This document shows positions 1-7,020 of a DNA stretch of 10,606 nt, piece after piece. Under the pieces are notes generated by a model. The model had not been told where the DNA came from. It searched no databases and worked only from the letters and a program-made list of their open reading frames with translations. Source of the DNA: Bordetella parapertussis (GTDB taxonomy: Bacteria; Pseudomonadota; Gammaproteobacteria; Burkholderiales; SG8-41); contig CAMBCD010000073.1 of NCBI GenBank assembly GCA_945863085.1, forward strand, positions 1-10,606. Direction: 5' to 3'. Positions within the stretch are counted from its first letter, which is position 1. Each line of letters begins with the position of its first letter. The translations under genes and the position numbers were made by a program.

Positions 1-1
1 G

Positions 2-58
2 CCCGGACTCGGTGTCGCACTCAACTGGGAGCGCATCAAGGCGTGGCAGGTGCCCTGA
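2..58 (+). CDS. C-terminal end of an enolase-superfamily (mandelate racemase/muconate lactonizing-like) protein, 5' truncated
   Basis: The window opens inside a reading frame that ends in TGA at 56-58. Its 18 visible residues read PGLGVALNWERIKAWQVP. A PGLGV segment followed by a short polar/aromatic tail is typical of the extreme C-terminus of mandelate racemase/muconate lactonizing-type members of the enolase superfamily, where it follows the barrel and returns to the capping domain. These enzymes act on sugar acids and other carboxylates by abstracting a proton next to a carboxylate, which would fit the carboxylate transporter downstream. The identification rests on one short motif. It is separated from tctB by 284 bases, so it may belong to a different transcript. 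Confidence 0.5.
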   Translation, partial: PGLGVALNWERIKAWQVP

Positions 59-129
59 GCCTGGTGCTGCGGCGAAGGCGACGCTGGGCAAGTCCGCAAC
101 GAGGAGATGTCCGGCGCGGGTGAAACAGT

Positions 130-185
130 ACCGGATCGGACGTGCCGACGCGGGGCCGGTCGCATTGTCAATTTCACGATCCGGT
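130..185. repeat. 9-bp perfect inverted repeat with 38-base spacer
   Basis: ACCGGATCG at 130-138 is the exact reverse complement of CGATCCGGT at 177-185. The right arm is followed directly by TTT. It could be a long-loop terminator for the upstream gene or a pair of operator half-sites. The 38-base loop makes an efficient intrinsic terminator unlikely. The left arm extends into GATCGGA (134-140), a heptamer that recurs at 305-311. Confidence 0.3.
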
Positions 186-300
186 TTTCCATTGCAGTAC
201 GCAGGCAACACGGCGGCTGCGTTCTCGGTTAAGATTTTGACCTGCGAAACCCGCCGGCAAAACGATAATGTGCGCAGGCCAGTGCGGGGCAAGTGCGACG

Positions 301-312
301 CTCCGATCGGAG
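301..312. promoter_or_regulatory. Perfect 12-bp palindrome just upstream of the tctB ribosome-binding site
   Basis: CTCCGATCGGAG reads identically on both strands. It lies 14 bases before the Shine-Dalgarno of tctB and shares the core GATCGGA with 134-140. Its position suits a repressor operator or a small 5' leader hairpin. A self-complementary 12-mer without a loop favours dimeric protein binding over RNA structure. No cognate regulator is visible, so this is suggestive only. Confidence 0.3.
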
Positions 313-342
313 GCGCCGTTCATCCGGAGGAGATAAAAAGCA

Positions 343-804
343 ATGACCGACCGCATCATTTTTGTATGCACGCTGCTGCTGGCAGGCGTGTATTTCTGGG
401 CAACGGCCCAGATTCCCAGCCTTGAACTGGGCGACCCGCTGGGTCCCAAGGCGTTTCCGCGCATGCTGGGCGTCGGACTGCTGGTCGCTGCGGCCATGCT
501 GCTCGTGGAAATCCTGCGTGACGGCAAAAAAGCAAAGGCTGCCGATGCCGAAGTCATGAAGTGGGAGCGCCACCATTGGATCGTGGTGGCAGTGGCGGCA
601 TGGACGGCGCTGTATATCGCGCTGTTCGAGCCGCTGGGCTACATGCTGGCGACGCTGATTTTCCTCGCCGGGCTGACCGGGTATTTCAACCGCGGCCGCC
701 ACCTGATGAACGGGCTGACCTGTGTGCTGTTTGTCGTCATCAGTTACGCCGCGTTCACCAAGCTGCTGGGCGTGAACCTCGCCCGCGGCATCATCCCGTT
801 CTGA
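343..804 (+). CDS. tctB: TctB, small membrane subunit of a tripartite tricarboxylate transporter
   Basis: The 153-residue protein is the small integral-membrane component (DUF1468/TctB family) of a TTT importer, which with TctA and periplasmic TctC takes up carboxylates using the ion gradient. Hydrophobic segments lie near residues 4-20, 42-58, 79-94, 97-114 and 120-138. A charged cytoplasmic-type loop rich in K, D and E (about 59-75) follows the second segment. The GPKAFPRMLG stretch near 34-43 is the family signature preceding the second helix. Length is normal for TctB. The ATG at 343 has a strong GGAGGAG ten bases upstream. Only 7 bases separate it from tctA, so the two are co-transcribed and probably translationally coupled. 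It appears to be the first gene of the operon. Confidence 0.93.
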   Translation: MTDRIIFVCTLLLAGVYFWATAQIPSLELGDPLGPKAFPRMLGVGLLVAAAMLLVEILRDGKKAKAADAEVMKWERHHWIVVAVAAWTALYIALFEPLGYMLATLIFLAGLTGYFNRGRHLMNGLTCVLFVVISYAAFTKLLGVNLARGIIPF

Positions 805-811
805 GGCGCGC

Positions 812-2320
812 ATGGAAACCCTGACGCACATTCTGAACGGCTTTGCAGTGAGCATGCAGCCGATCAATCTTTGGTACACCTTCCTTGGCGTGTTCATGGG
901 TACCATCATCGGCGTGTTGCCGGGCATCGGACCGTCGGCGGGCATTGCGCTGCTGATTCCCATCACCTATGGCATGAATCCCACGTCGGCGCTGATCATG
1001 ATGGCCGGCATCTATTACGGCGCCAAATACGGCGGTTCGACCACGGCCATCCTGATCCGCACGCCGGGAGAGGCGGCGTCGGTGATGACATCCATCGACG
1101 GTTACGAGATGGCCAAAAAGGGCCGCGCCGGCGCGGCACTCGCGGTGTCCGCGATCGGTTCGTTCATCGCCGGCACCATCGGCGTCATCGGCCTGACGCT
1201 GTTTGCCATACCGCTGACCTCCATCGCCCTCAAGTTCGGCCCCGCCGAATATTTCACCCTGATGCTGTTTGCGATGACCGCGGTATCCACGCTGACTGGA
1301 AAATCGCCGGCGAAGGGAGTGCTGGCGACGATACTCGGCCTGATGATCGCGACCATCGGCATCGATCTGCAGAGCGGCCAGGCCCGCTACACCATGGGCA
1401 TACCGGAATTCCAGGACGGCGTCGGATTCGTTGTTGTCGTGGTCGGACTTTTTGCGATGGCGGAAGTGTTGCGCGGACTGGAGGGGCTTTACAGCGGGAC
1501 ATCCGCCAAGGCGATGAAAATCAACGGCAAGCTTTGGCTCACCCGCGAAGAGTGGAAACGTTCGATCGGACCGATCTGGCGCGGCGGCATCATCGGTTTT
1601 GTCATCGGCGTACTGCCGGGAGCCGGCGGCACGATCGCATCGATCATGTCCTATACCACCGAAAAACGCTTGTCCAAACATCCCGAAGAATTCGGACAGG
1701 GGGCCATTGAAGGTGTGGCCGGTCCTGAAGCTGCGAACAATTCCGATACTGCCGGCGCACTCGTTCCGCTGCTGACCCTCGGCATCCCGGGCGGTGGTGC
1801 CACTGCCGTGATGCTCGGTGCCTTCATCATGTACGGCGTGCAGCCGGGGCCGCTGCTGTTCCAGAACAATCCCGGGCTGGTATGGGGGCTGATCAACAGC
1901 ATGTACATCGGCAACGTGATGCTGCTGATCCTCAACCTGCCGCTGATCGGCCTGTTTGTGCGCCTGCTCTACATCCCGCAGGGCATCCTCTATCCGCTGA
2001 TCGTCGCCATTTCCGCGATCGGCGCCTATGCAATCAACGGCAGTGTCGTCGACCTCTGGCTGATTCTGATGTTCGGCATCATCGGCTACGTGTTTGACAA
2101 AGTGGACATTCCGGTGGCTCCCCTGGTGCTGTCGTTGGTGCTGGGCGGCATCATGGAGCAGTCGTTCCGCCAGGCGATGACCATCTCCGGTGGTGACCTG
2201 AAGATTTTCTACGGCAGCGCCATCACGGTCATCCTGCTGGTGATGTCGGTGATTTCGGTACTGCTGCCGTTCATCATTCCCAAGTTGCGGGCGCTGGGCA
2301 GTTCCGGCGATCCGAGCTGA
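812..2320 (+). CDS. tctA: TctA, large membrane subunit of a tripartite tricarboxylate transporter
   Basis: The 502-residue, very hydrophobic protein is the large permease of the TTT system, with the usual length and about a dozen membrane segments. Both halves of the internal duplication are visible. GVLPGIGPSAG at residues 34-44 and GVLPGAGGTIAS at 266-277 are the paired glycine/proline substrate-site motifs, each in an inner-membrane hairpin. GPEAANNSDTAGALVPLLTL (304-323) and the following GIPGGGATAV are the most conserved TctA signatures, so it should be functional. The ATG at 812 follows tctB by 7 bases with a poor ribosome-binding site (TGAGG overlapping the tctB stop), which points to translational coupling. 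The usual gene order is tctC-tctB-tctA; here tctC is displaced downstream. Confidence 0.97.
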   Translation: METLTHILNGFAVSMQPINLWYTFLGVFMGTIIGVLPGIGPSAGIALLIPITYGMNPTSALIMMAGIYYGAKYGGSTTAILIRTPGEAASVMTSIDGYEMAKKGRAGAALAVSAIGSFIAGTIGVIGLTLFAIPLTSIALKFGPAEYFTLMLFAMTAVSTLTGKSPAKGVLATILGLMIATIGIDLQSGQARYTMGIPEFQDGVGFVVVVVGLFAMAEVLRGLEGLYSGTSAKAMKINGKLWLTREEWKRSIGPIWRGGIIGFVIGVLPGAGGTIASIMSYTTEKRLSKHPEEFGQGAIEGVAGPEAANNSDTAGALVPLLTLGIPGGGATAVMLGAFIMYGVQPGPLLFQNNPGLVWGLINSMYIGNVMLLILNLPLIGLFVRLLYIPQGILYPLIVAISAIGAYAINGSVVDLWLILMFGIIGYVFDKVDIPVAPLVLSLVLGGIMEQSFRQAMTISGGDLKIFYGSAITVILLVMSVISVLLPFIIPKLRALGSSGDPS

Positions 2321-2354
2321 GGGATGATCCAATCGAAGTTTTGCTTTTAAATCT

Positions 2355-2369
2355 GGAGAAACAGGATTG
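2355..2369 (+). promoter_or_regulatory. Ribosome-binding site and TTG start of the dehydrogenase gene
   Basis: GGAGA at 2355-2359 is seven bases before TTG at 2367. The TTG frame gives the expected family N-terminus (MNKVTVVPGDGIGPE). Reading upstream in frame there is no ATG or GTG before the in-frame TGA at 2325-2327, so TTG is the only start that keeps the nucleotide-binding N-terminus intact. A TTG codon usually lowers translation relative to ATG. Confidence 0.8.
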
Positions 2370-3413
2370 AACAAGGTAACCGTGGTACCCGGCGACGGCA
2401 TCGGCCCGGAAGTGGTGGGCTCTGCCTGCGCGATCATCAAGGCGTCCGGCGCCAAGGTGGAGTTCGAAGAGGTGATGGTTGGCCTGCGCGCCGAGAAGGA
2501 ATTCGGCACTGCCCTGCCGGTCAGCGTGCTCGAATCCATTGAGCGCAACAAGCTCGCGCTGAAAGGCCCGACACAGACCCCGTTCGGCGGCAATTACCGC
2601 ATCAACATCGAACGGGTCAAAAACGGCAAGGAAATGCGCGGCGACTACCCGAGCATCGCCATCGCGCTCCGGAAGGAGCTGCAGCTCTACGTCAATGTGC
2701 GGCCGGTCAAGAACTATCCCGGCGTGGCCTCGCGTTACGATAACGTTGACCTGGTGATTTTCCGCGAGAACAGCGAAGACCTCTACGTCGGCAACGAACG
2801 CATGATCGACAATGACACCGCCGAGGCGATCAAGATCATCACCCGCGGAGCCACCGAACGCACCGCGCGTTACGGTTTTGAATACCTGAAGCGAACCGGC
2901 CGCAAAAAAATGACCATCGGCCACAAGGCCAATGTCATGAAGCTGACCGACGGCCTGTTCCTGAAGACAGGACAGGACGTGGCAAAGGATTTTCCCGGCA
3001 TAAGCTGCGACTCGCGGGTGATCGACGCCCTGTGCATGGAACTGGTGATCAATCCCGAATCCTTTGACGGCCTGCTGCTGGCCAACCTGTTTGGCGACAT
3101 CGTGTCTGATCTGGCTGCCGGGCTGGTCGGTGGCCTCGGTGTGGCACCCGGCGCCAACATTGGCAAGGACTGCGCAATGTTCGAAGCCGTGCACGGTTCG
3201 GCGCCGGACATTGCCGGCAAGGACATTGCCAACCCGATGGCGGTCATCCTGTCGGGCGTGCTGATGTTGCGCCATATTGGTGAAATCGCTGCGGCGGATC
3301 GTATTGATGCCGCGCTGACCCAGGTGCTCGCGGAAAAGAAACAGGTCACCCGCGACCTCGGCGGTACGGCCGGTACCAAGGCGTTCACCGCAGCCATCAT
3401 CAGCAAGCTATGA
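2367..3413 (+). CDS. Isocitrate/isopropylmalate dehydrogenase-family enzyme, NAD-IDH-like
   Basis: The 348-residue enzyme belongs to the decarboxylating 2-hydroxy-acid dehydrogenases (isocitrate, 3-isopropylmalate, homoisocitrate, D-malate), which oxidise a malate-type substrate and release CO2 to give a 2-oxo acid. Visible family features are the N-terminal GDGIGPE (residues 9-15), the substrate-binding LRKELQLYVNVRP (101-113), RENSEDLYVG (133-142) with the catalytic Tyr140, Lys187 in GHKAN, the metal aspartates in NLFGDIVSD (240-248), and the nucleotide-binding HGSAPDIAGKDIANP (276-290). GLVGGLGVAPGANIG (252-266) and the C-terminal DLGGTAGT resemble NAD-dependent isocitrate dehydrogenase (IDH3 type) more than LeuB. 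Compared with IDH3, roughly ten extra residues with charged character lie around 80-95, just before the substrate loop, which may change specificity. The His-Gly-Ser-Ala-Pro-Asp-Ile pattern favours NAD over NADP. It sits 46 bases after tctA. Family certain; exact substrate unknown. Confidence 0.9.
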   Translation: MNKVTVVPGDGIGPEVVGSACAIIKASGAKVEFEEVMVGLRAEKEFGTALPVSVLESIERNKLALKGPTQTPFGGNYRINIERVKNGKEMRGDYPSIAIALRKELQLYVNVRPVKNYPGVASRYDNVDLVIFRENSEDLYVGNERMIDNDTAEAIKIITRGATERTARYGFEYLKRTGRKKMTIGHKANVMKLTDGLFLKTGQDVAKDFPGISCDSRVIDALCMELVINPESFDGLLLANLFGDIVSDLAAGLVGGLGVAPGANIGKDCAMFEAVHGSAPDIAGKDIANPMAVILSGVLMLRHIGEIAAADRIDAALTQVLAEKKQVTRDLGGTAGTKAFTAAIISKL

Positions 3414-3504
3414 CCTTGTAATTATCATAAGTATTTGTTTTTATTGAGTATTTTATAAAACCGGCACGCCAGACGTGCCGGTGATTTTTGAAGGACAGCA
3501 ATCC
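3414..3504 (+). other. AT-rich intergenic segment with a possible secondary promoter
   Basis: The 91 bases between the dehydrogenase and the reductase are the longest gap inside the set apart from the one before the second tctC. Bases 3414-3460 are strikingly AT-rich against GC-rich neighbours. They contain -10-like hexamers TATCAT (3423-3428) and TATAAA (3454-3459), but no good -35 sits at the right distance from either. If TATAAA is used, transcription would begin inside the hairpin at 3461-3481. A secondary start that boosts the downstream enzymes is possible but unproven. Confidence 0.3.
3461..3489 (+). terminator. Perfect 8-bp GC-rich hairpin with short U tract, terminator- or attenuator-like
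   Basis: CCGGCACG (3461-3468) pairs exactly with CGTGCCGG (3474-3481) around the five-base loop CCAGA, and five T residues follow at 3485-3489 after TGA. This is the clearest intrinsic-terminator shape in the window. However, the ribosome-binding site AAGGA of the next gene begins at 3491, so no promoter fits downstream of it. Complete termination would leave the reductase without transcripts. Partial termination, setting a lower dose for the downstream genes, or an mRNA-stability or processing hairpin is more likely. Confidence 0.5.
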
Positions 3505-4557
3505 ATGGGCAAACGCATCGTAGTAGTCGGCGCCGGCGCGATCGGCGGCATCGCCGGAGGTCACATGACCCGGATGGGGCATGACGTGACCCTGATCGAT
3601 CCCTGGCCCGAACATGTCGAGACCATGCGCAGCCAGGGGCTGCATCTGTCGGGCATGACGCCGGAAGAGACGCATACCATCAAGGTCAATGCGATCCACC
3701 TCACCGAAGTGCAGCGTTTCTGCAAGGAACGCCCGGTCGACATCGCCTTCATCTGCGTCAAGTCCTACGACACCGAATGGGCGACACACCTGATCAAGCC
3801 GTACATGGCCCCCGACGGTTATTTTGTCTCACTGCAGAACTGCATCAACGAGGAACGCATCGCTGCCATCGTCGGCTGGGGCAAGTTGCTGGGCTGCATT
3901 GCCAGCCTGATTGCAGCCGAGCTCTACGCGCCGGGGCGCATCAAGCGCATGGTGCCGCTGGGCGGCGACAAACACACGGTGTTCCGCGTCGGCGAACCGC
4001 ATGGCCGCGCCACGCCGCGTGCCGAAGAGGTGGCGGGACTGCTGCGTTCGGCGGACAGCGCCAAGGTCACCACCAACCTGTGGGGCGAGCGCTGGTCCAA
4101 ACTCACGGTGAATGCCATGCGCAACGGCCTGTGCGCGGCGACGGGTTTATCCGGCAACCAGCGTGATGCGGCAGACGGTCCGCGTTCGGTGTCGATCCGC
4201 CTCGGCTCGCAGTCGGTACGCGTCGGCCAGGCGCTGGGTTATTCGCTGGAGCGCATGCTGGGCATGGAACCGGAAATGCTCGCACTCGCGGGCGAAGGCA
4301 ACAGGGATGCGCTGGCCGGCATCGAGGAAATCCTGCGCGAAGGCTCGAAAAAACGCTCGGACGACCAGCGCCCGTCGATGGCGCAGGACATGTTCAAGGG
4401 CCGCCGCACCGAAACCGATTTCATCAACGGTTATGTCGCGGAACGCGGCGCTTTCATCGGTGTTCCGGCGCCGCTGCACGCAAAAATGAACGACCTCGTT
4501 CACCGCGTCGAACGCGGTGAGGTCAAACCCGGCGCGGAACTGATCGCGGGCTGGTAG
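3505..4557 (+). CDS. Ketopantoate reductase (PanE/ApbA)-family oxidoreductase
   Basis: The 350-residue protein has the two-domain 2-dehydropantoate 2-reductase fold, whose founding member uses NADPH to reduce a 2-oxo acid to a 2-hydroxy acid. The Rossmann fingerprint is VVVGAGAIGG (residues 6-15). CVKSYDT (84-90) is the family's coenzyme-loop lysine motif, QNCINEE (111-117) carries the conserved Asn, and GERWSKLTVNAMRNGL (194-209) holds the catalytic Lys199 and Asn203. SMAQDMFKGRRTETDFINGY (291-310) gives the C-terminal domain's Ser and Glu303. It is somewhat longer than the roughly 300-residue PanE of E. coli. I chose ATG 3505 because AAGGA (3491-3495) is nine bases before it and the Rossmann strand starts at once; a GTG at 3475 would add ten residues lying in the hairpin. 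In this operon it more likely acts on a pathway 2-oxo or 2-hydroxy acid than in pantothenate synthesis. Confidence 0.88.
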   Translation: MGKRIVVVGAGAIGGIAGGHMTRMGHDVTLIDPWPEHVETMRSQGLHLSGMTPEETHTIKVNAIHLTEVQRFCKERPVDIAFICVKSYDTEWATHLIKPYMAPDGYFVSLQNCINEERIAAIVGWGKLLGCIASLIAAELYAPGRIKRMVPLGGDKHTVFRVGEPHGRATPRAEEVAGLLRSADSAKVTTNLWGERWSKLTVNAMRNGLCAATGLSGNQRDAADGPRSVSIRLGSQSVRVGQALGYSLERMLGMEPEMLALAGEGNRDALAGIEEILREGSKKRSDDQRPSMAQDMFKGRRTETDFINGYVAERGAFIGVPAPLHAKMNDLVHRVERGEVKPGAELIAGW

Positions 4558-4584
4558 CAGGCGGATCCAGAAGAGGAGAGCGGC

Positions 4585-5559
4585 ATGTACAGAAAACAAG
4601 GTCTGCAGGCGATGATTATCGTCGCGGCGGCTTGGGCCATACCCGCGGTTGCGCAGTCCTGGCAGCCGGAACGCAACGTGGAGATCGTGGTGCCTTCGGG
4701 GCCGGGCGGCGGCACCGACAAGACCGGGCGCACGGTACAGTCGCTGTTGCAGAATCTGAAGCTGGTCGATAAAAGCATTGTCGTCAACAAACCCGGTGCC
4801 GGTGGGCGGCTGGGCATGCTGTATCTCAATCAGCACCCGGGCGACGGACATTTTGTATCCGTCAGTACGGTGCCGCTGCTGACCAACCATATTACCGGTG
4901 CCAGCAACATCACGTACACCGACGTCACGCCGCTGGCGCAATTGTTCAGCGAATACATTCTGTTCGCCGTGCGCGCTGATTCGCCCATCAGGTCCGGGCA
5001 GGACATGGTCGAACGTCTGAAGCAGGATCCGCAGTCGCTGAGCATTGGCGTTACCGCGGTAGGCGGTACCAGCCACATGGTGACCGGCCTGGTCGTCGGC
5101 AAGGCGGGCGGTGATGCGCGCCGTCTCAAGATGGTGGTGTTCAAGGCTGGCGGCGAAGTGACCAGTGCGCTGCTCGGCGGCCATGTCGATGTGGTGCCGG
5201 CGCCGGTGGCCAATCTGTTGCCGCATATCAAGTCCGGCAAGCTGCGCGCGCTGGCCATTTCCTCGTCGCAACGCCTGGCCGGAGACCTCGCAGCGGTGCC
5301 AACCTGGCGCGATCTCGGCGTCGATGCCGTATTCGATACCTGGCGCGGCATCGTCGGGCCGAAGGGCATGACACCGGCACAGATTGCCTACTGGGATCAG
5401 GTGCTTGGGCGCATGACCAGGGCCGAGGACTGGAAAAAGGACCTGATGAAGAAGTACTGGGGCGACAATTATCTGAACAGCAGCCAGGCGCGTCCCTACC
5501 TTGATAACGAATACAAGGATTTCAAGGCCATACTGGGTGACCTTGGCCTGGCCAAATAA
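4585..5559 (+). CDS. tctC: TctC/Bug-family periplasmic solute-binding protein, first copy
   Basis: The 324-residue secreted binding protein captures the carboxylate for TctAB. A Sec signal peptide is evident: positively charged MYRKQ, a hydrophobic core to about residue 20, then a likely cleavage in AVA|QSW after residue 23. The mature protein starts with the WQPE.NVEIVV strand. PSGPGGGTDKTGR (37-49) is the first ligand-binding loop of Bug proteins, with Asp45 in the position that contacts bound carboxylates. VVNKPGAGG follows, and LLGGHVDVVPAPVA is the conserved second-domain signature. The length is typical. AGAGGAGAG at 4572-4580 precedes the ATG. It follows the reductase by 27 bases and precedes the first leuC by 19, so it is embedded in the enzyme operon and not next to tctBA. 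Confidence 0.95.
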   Translation: MYRKQGLQAMIIVAAAWAIPAVAQSWQPERNVEIVVPSGPGGGTDKTGRTVQSLLQNLKLVDKSIVVNKPGAGGRLGMLYLNQHPGDGHFVSVSTVPLLTNHITGASNITYTDVTPLAQLFSEYILFAVRADSPIRSGQDMVERLKQDPQSLSIGVTAVGGTSHMVTGLVVGKAGGDARRLKMVVFKAGGEVTSALLGGHVDVVPAPVANLLPHIKSGKLRALAISSSQRLAGDLAAVPTWRDLGVDAVFDTWRGIVGPKGMTPAQIAYWDQVLGRMTRAEDWKKDLMKKYWGDNYLNSSQARPYLDNEYKDFKAILGDLGLAK

Positions 5560-5578
5560 CGATTCAAGGAGCGTCGCG

Positions 5579-6985
5579 ATGACCGCCCAAACCATGTTTG
5601 AAAAAATCTGGAACAGCCACGTCGTGGATGAGGAGGAGGGTGAAATCCTGCTCTACGTCGACCGCGCGCTGATCCACGAAGGTTCCAGCCATGCCTTTGC
5701 CGCGCTGGCCAAAAACAACTACAAGGTGGCGCGTCCGCAGCAGGTGTTCGCCTTTACCGACCACTACGTGCCGACCACGGGCCGCGAAAAGGGCATTGCC
5801 GGCATTGCCGTCGATGAAATCCGCAACATGGTGATCGGCCAGCACGAAAACACCAAAAAACACGGCATCCGGCTGTTCGGTTTTGACGATCCGCGCCAGG
5901 GCATCCTGCACATCGTGCCGCCGGAGCAGGGCATCACCCAGCCGGGCCTGCTGATCTGCGGCGCCGATTCGCACACGTCCACGCACGGCGCCTTCGGCTG
6001 CATTGCCTTCGGCATCGGTGCTTCCGACATGACCCATGTGATGGCAACGCAGGCGACCTGGCAGCGCAAGCCGAAAACCCTGCGCATCACCGTCGACGGC
6101 AAACCCGGTTTCGGTGTGGCAGCCAAGGACATCATCCTCGCAATCATCGCCAGAATCGGCGCCGAAGGCGGCGTCGGCCATGCGATTGAATATGCCGGTT
6201 CGGCATTTCGCAGCATGAGCATGGAAGGCCGCATGACGGTGTGCAATATGTCGATCGAGGCGGGCGCGCGCTGCGGCATGATCGCACCCGACGACACCAC
6301 CTTCGCCTATATGGAAGGCCGGCCGTTCGCACCGAAAAAAGGCGCGGAATGGGATGCGGCAATGGCGAAGTGGAAAACCCTGCCCAGCGATGCCGGCGCC
6401 AGATTTGATCGTGAAGTGTCGCTCGACGCCGCGCAGATCGAGCCGATGGTGACCTGGGGTGTGAATCCGGAAATGGCCGGCGCGGTGGGCGGCAAGGTGC
6501 CGGATCCGAAGAATGCGCCGGATGAGCGCCGGCGCGGCGACTGGACCATGGCGCTGGATTACATGGGCCTCACTGCGGGCATGGCGCTGACCGACATCAA
6601 GGTCGACCGCGTGTTCATCGGTTCCTGCACCAACAGCCGTATCGAAGACATCCGTGCCGCGGCCGAAGTCGCGAAACTGGGCCGCGCCGTGGTGCCGGCC
6701 TGGGTGGTGCCCGGTTCCAAGGTGGTCAAGGCGCAGGCGGAAAAGGAGGGGCTTGATCGCATCCTGCTGGATGCCGGTTTTGAATGGCGCGATCCCGGCT
6801 GCTCAATGTGCACCGCCATCAACGGCGACCAGTTGAAACCCGGTGAACGCTCCGCATCCACATCCAACCGCAATTTCCGCAACCGCCAGGGCCCGGGCGG
6901 TCGTACGCATCTGGTCAGTCCCGCAATGGCCGCCGCCGCCGCGCTGAAAGGGCATTTCACCGATGTGCGCGATTTGATCAAATAG
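5579..6985 (+). CDS. leuC: LeuC-type hydro-lyase large subunit (3-isopropylmalate dehydratase family), paralogue 1
   Basis: The 468-residue aconitase-superfamily large subunit binds a [4Fe-4S] cluster and, with a LeuD partner, hydrates/dehydrates or isomerises malate-type acids. Cluster cysteines are Cys350 in GSCTNS and Cys408/Cys411 in PGCSMC. The aconitase-like DSHTSTHG (130-137) and the family C-terminus TSNRNF..RQG are intact. The segment DRALIHE (28-34) keeps the Arg, His and Glu usual in LeuC. Deviations from E. coli LeuC are DHYVPTTGR (61-69) in place of DHNVST and Ser425 replacing a non-ligand Cys in GERCAST. Start ATG 5579 is supported by AAGGAG at 5566-5571; earlier in-frame starts lie inside tctC. 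Length matches LeuC. No leuA or typical leuB is nearby, so a related alkylmalate, maleate or aconitate-type substrate is more likely than isopropylmalate. Confidence 0.92.
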   Translation: MTAQTMFEKIWNSHVVDEEEGEILLYVDRALIHEGSSHAFAALAKNNYKVARPQQVFAFTDHYVPTTGREKGIAGIAVDEIRNMVIGQHENTKKHGIRLFGFDDPRQGILHIVPPEQGITQPGLLICGADSHTSTHGAFGCIAFGIGASDMTHVMATQATWQRKPKTLRITVDGKPGFGVAAKDIILAIIARIGAEGGVGHAIEYAGSAFRSMSMEGRMTVCNMSIEAGARCGMIAPDDTTFAYMEGRPFAPKKGAEWDAAMAKWKTLPSDAGARFDREVSLDAAQIEPMVTWGVNPEMAGAVGGKVPDPKNAPDERRRGDWTMALDYMGLTAGMALTDIKVDRVFIGSCTNSRIEDIRAAAEVAKLGRAVVPAWVVPGSKVVKAQAEKEGLDRILLDAGFEWRDPGCSMCTAINGDQLKPGERSASTSNRNFRNRQGPGGRTHLVSPAMAAAAALKGHFTDVRDLIK

Positions 6986-7020
6986 GCATTACGCTACGGC
7001 AACGCAAGGAATACCGATTC

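Larger units (their letters stand above)
59..342 (+). promoter_or_regulatory. Gene-free leader upstream of tctB, putative control region
   Basis: This 284-base stretch shows no convincing coding frame. It is the largest gene-free interval ahead of the tandem genes and so the likeliest place for the main promoter. The best candidate found by eye is a TTGACC -35-like hexamer at 237-242 with GATAAT at 264-269. Both hexamers are good, but the 21-base spacer is longer than the usual 16-18, so the pairing is doubtful. The region also holds a 9-bp inverted repeat (130-138 with 177-185) and a perfect 12-bp palindrome (301-312), listed separately. It ends in a strong Shine-Dalgarno GGAGGAG at 326-332, ten bases before the tctB ATG. 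No regulator gene is visible in the window. Confidence 0.35.

Noticed and set aside
164..180. Imperfect dyad ATTGT-N7-ACGAT as a LysR-type operator
   Set aside because: The spacing does not give the T-N11-A pattern and one arm position mismatches, so it is not distinguishable from chance.
12..425. A 137-codon + strand frame covering the leader and the start of tctB
   Set aside because: The translation is Arg/Ala-rich without motifs, it overlaps tctB out of frame, and no ribosome-binding site precedes it.
791..2593. A 600-codon open frame on the - strand opposite tctA
   Set aside because: It is the antisense shadow of tctA: low-complexity His/Arg/Gln/Asp-rich translation, no recognisable motif, and complete overlap with a highly conserved permease.
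3475..3504. GTG 3475 as the start of the ketopantoate reductase homologue
   Set aside because: It is inside the hairpin's right arm and adds ten residues before the Rossmann strand; ATG 3505 has AAGGA at proper spacing.
4147..5595. A 482-codon open frame on the - strand across the reductase and tctC
   Set aside because: It spans two well-identified + strand genes, and its translation is biased and motif-free, as expected of antisense frames in GC-rich DNA.
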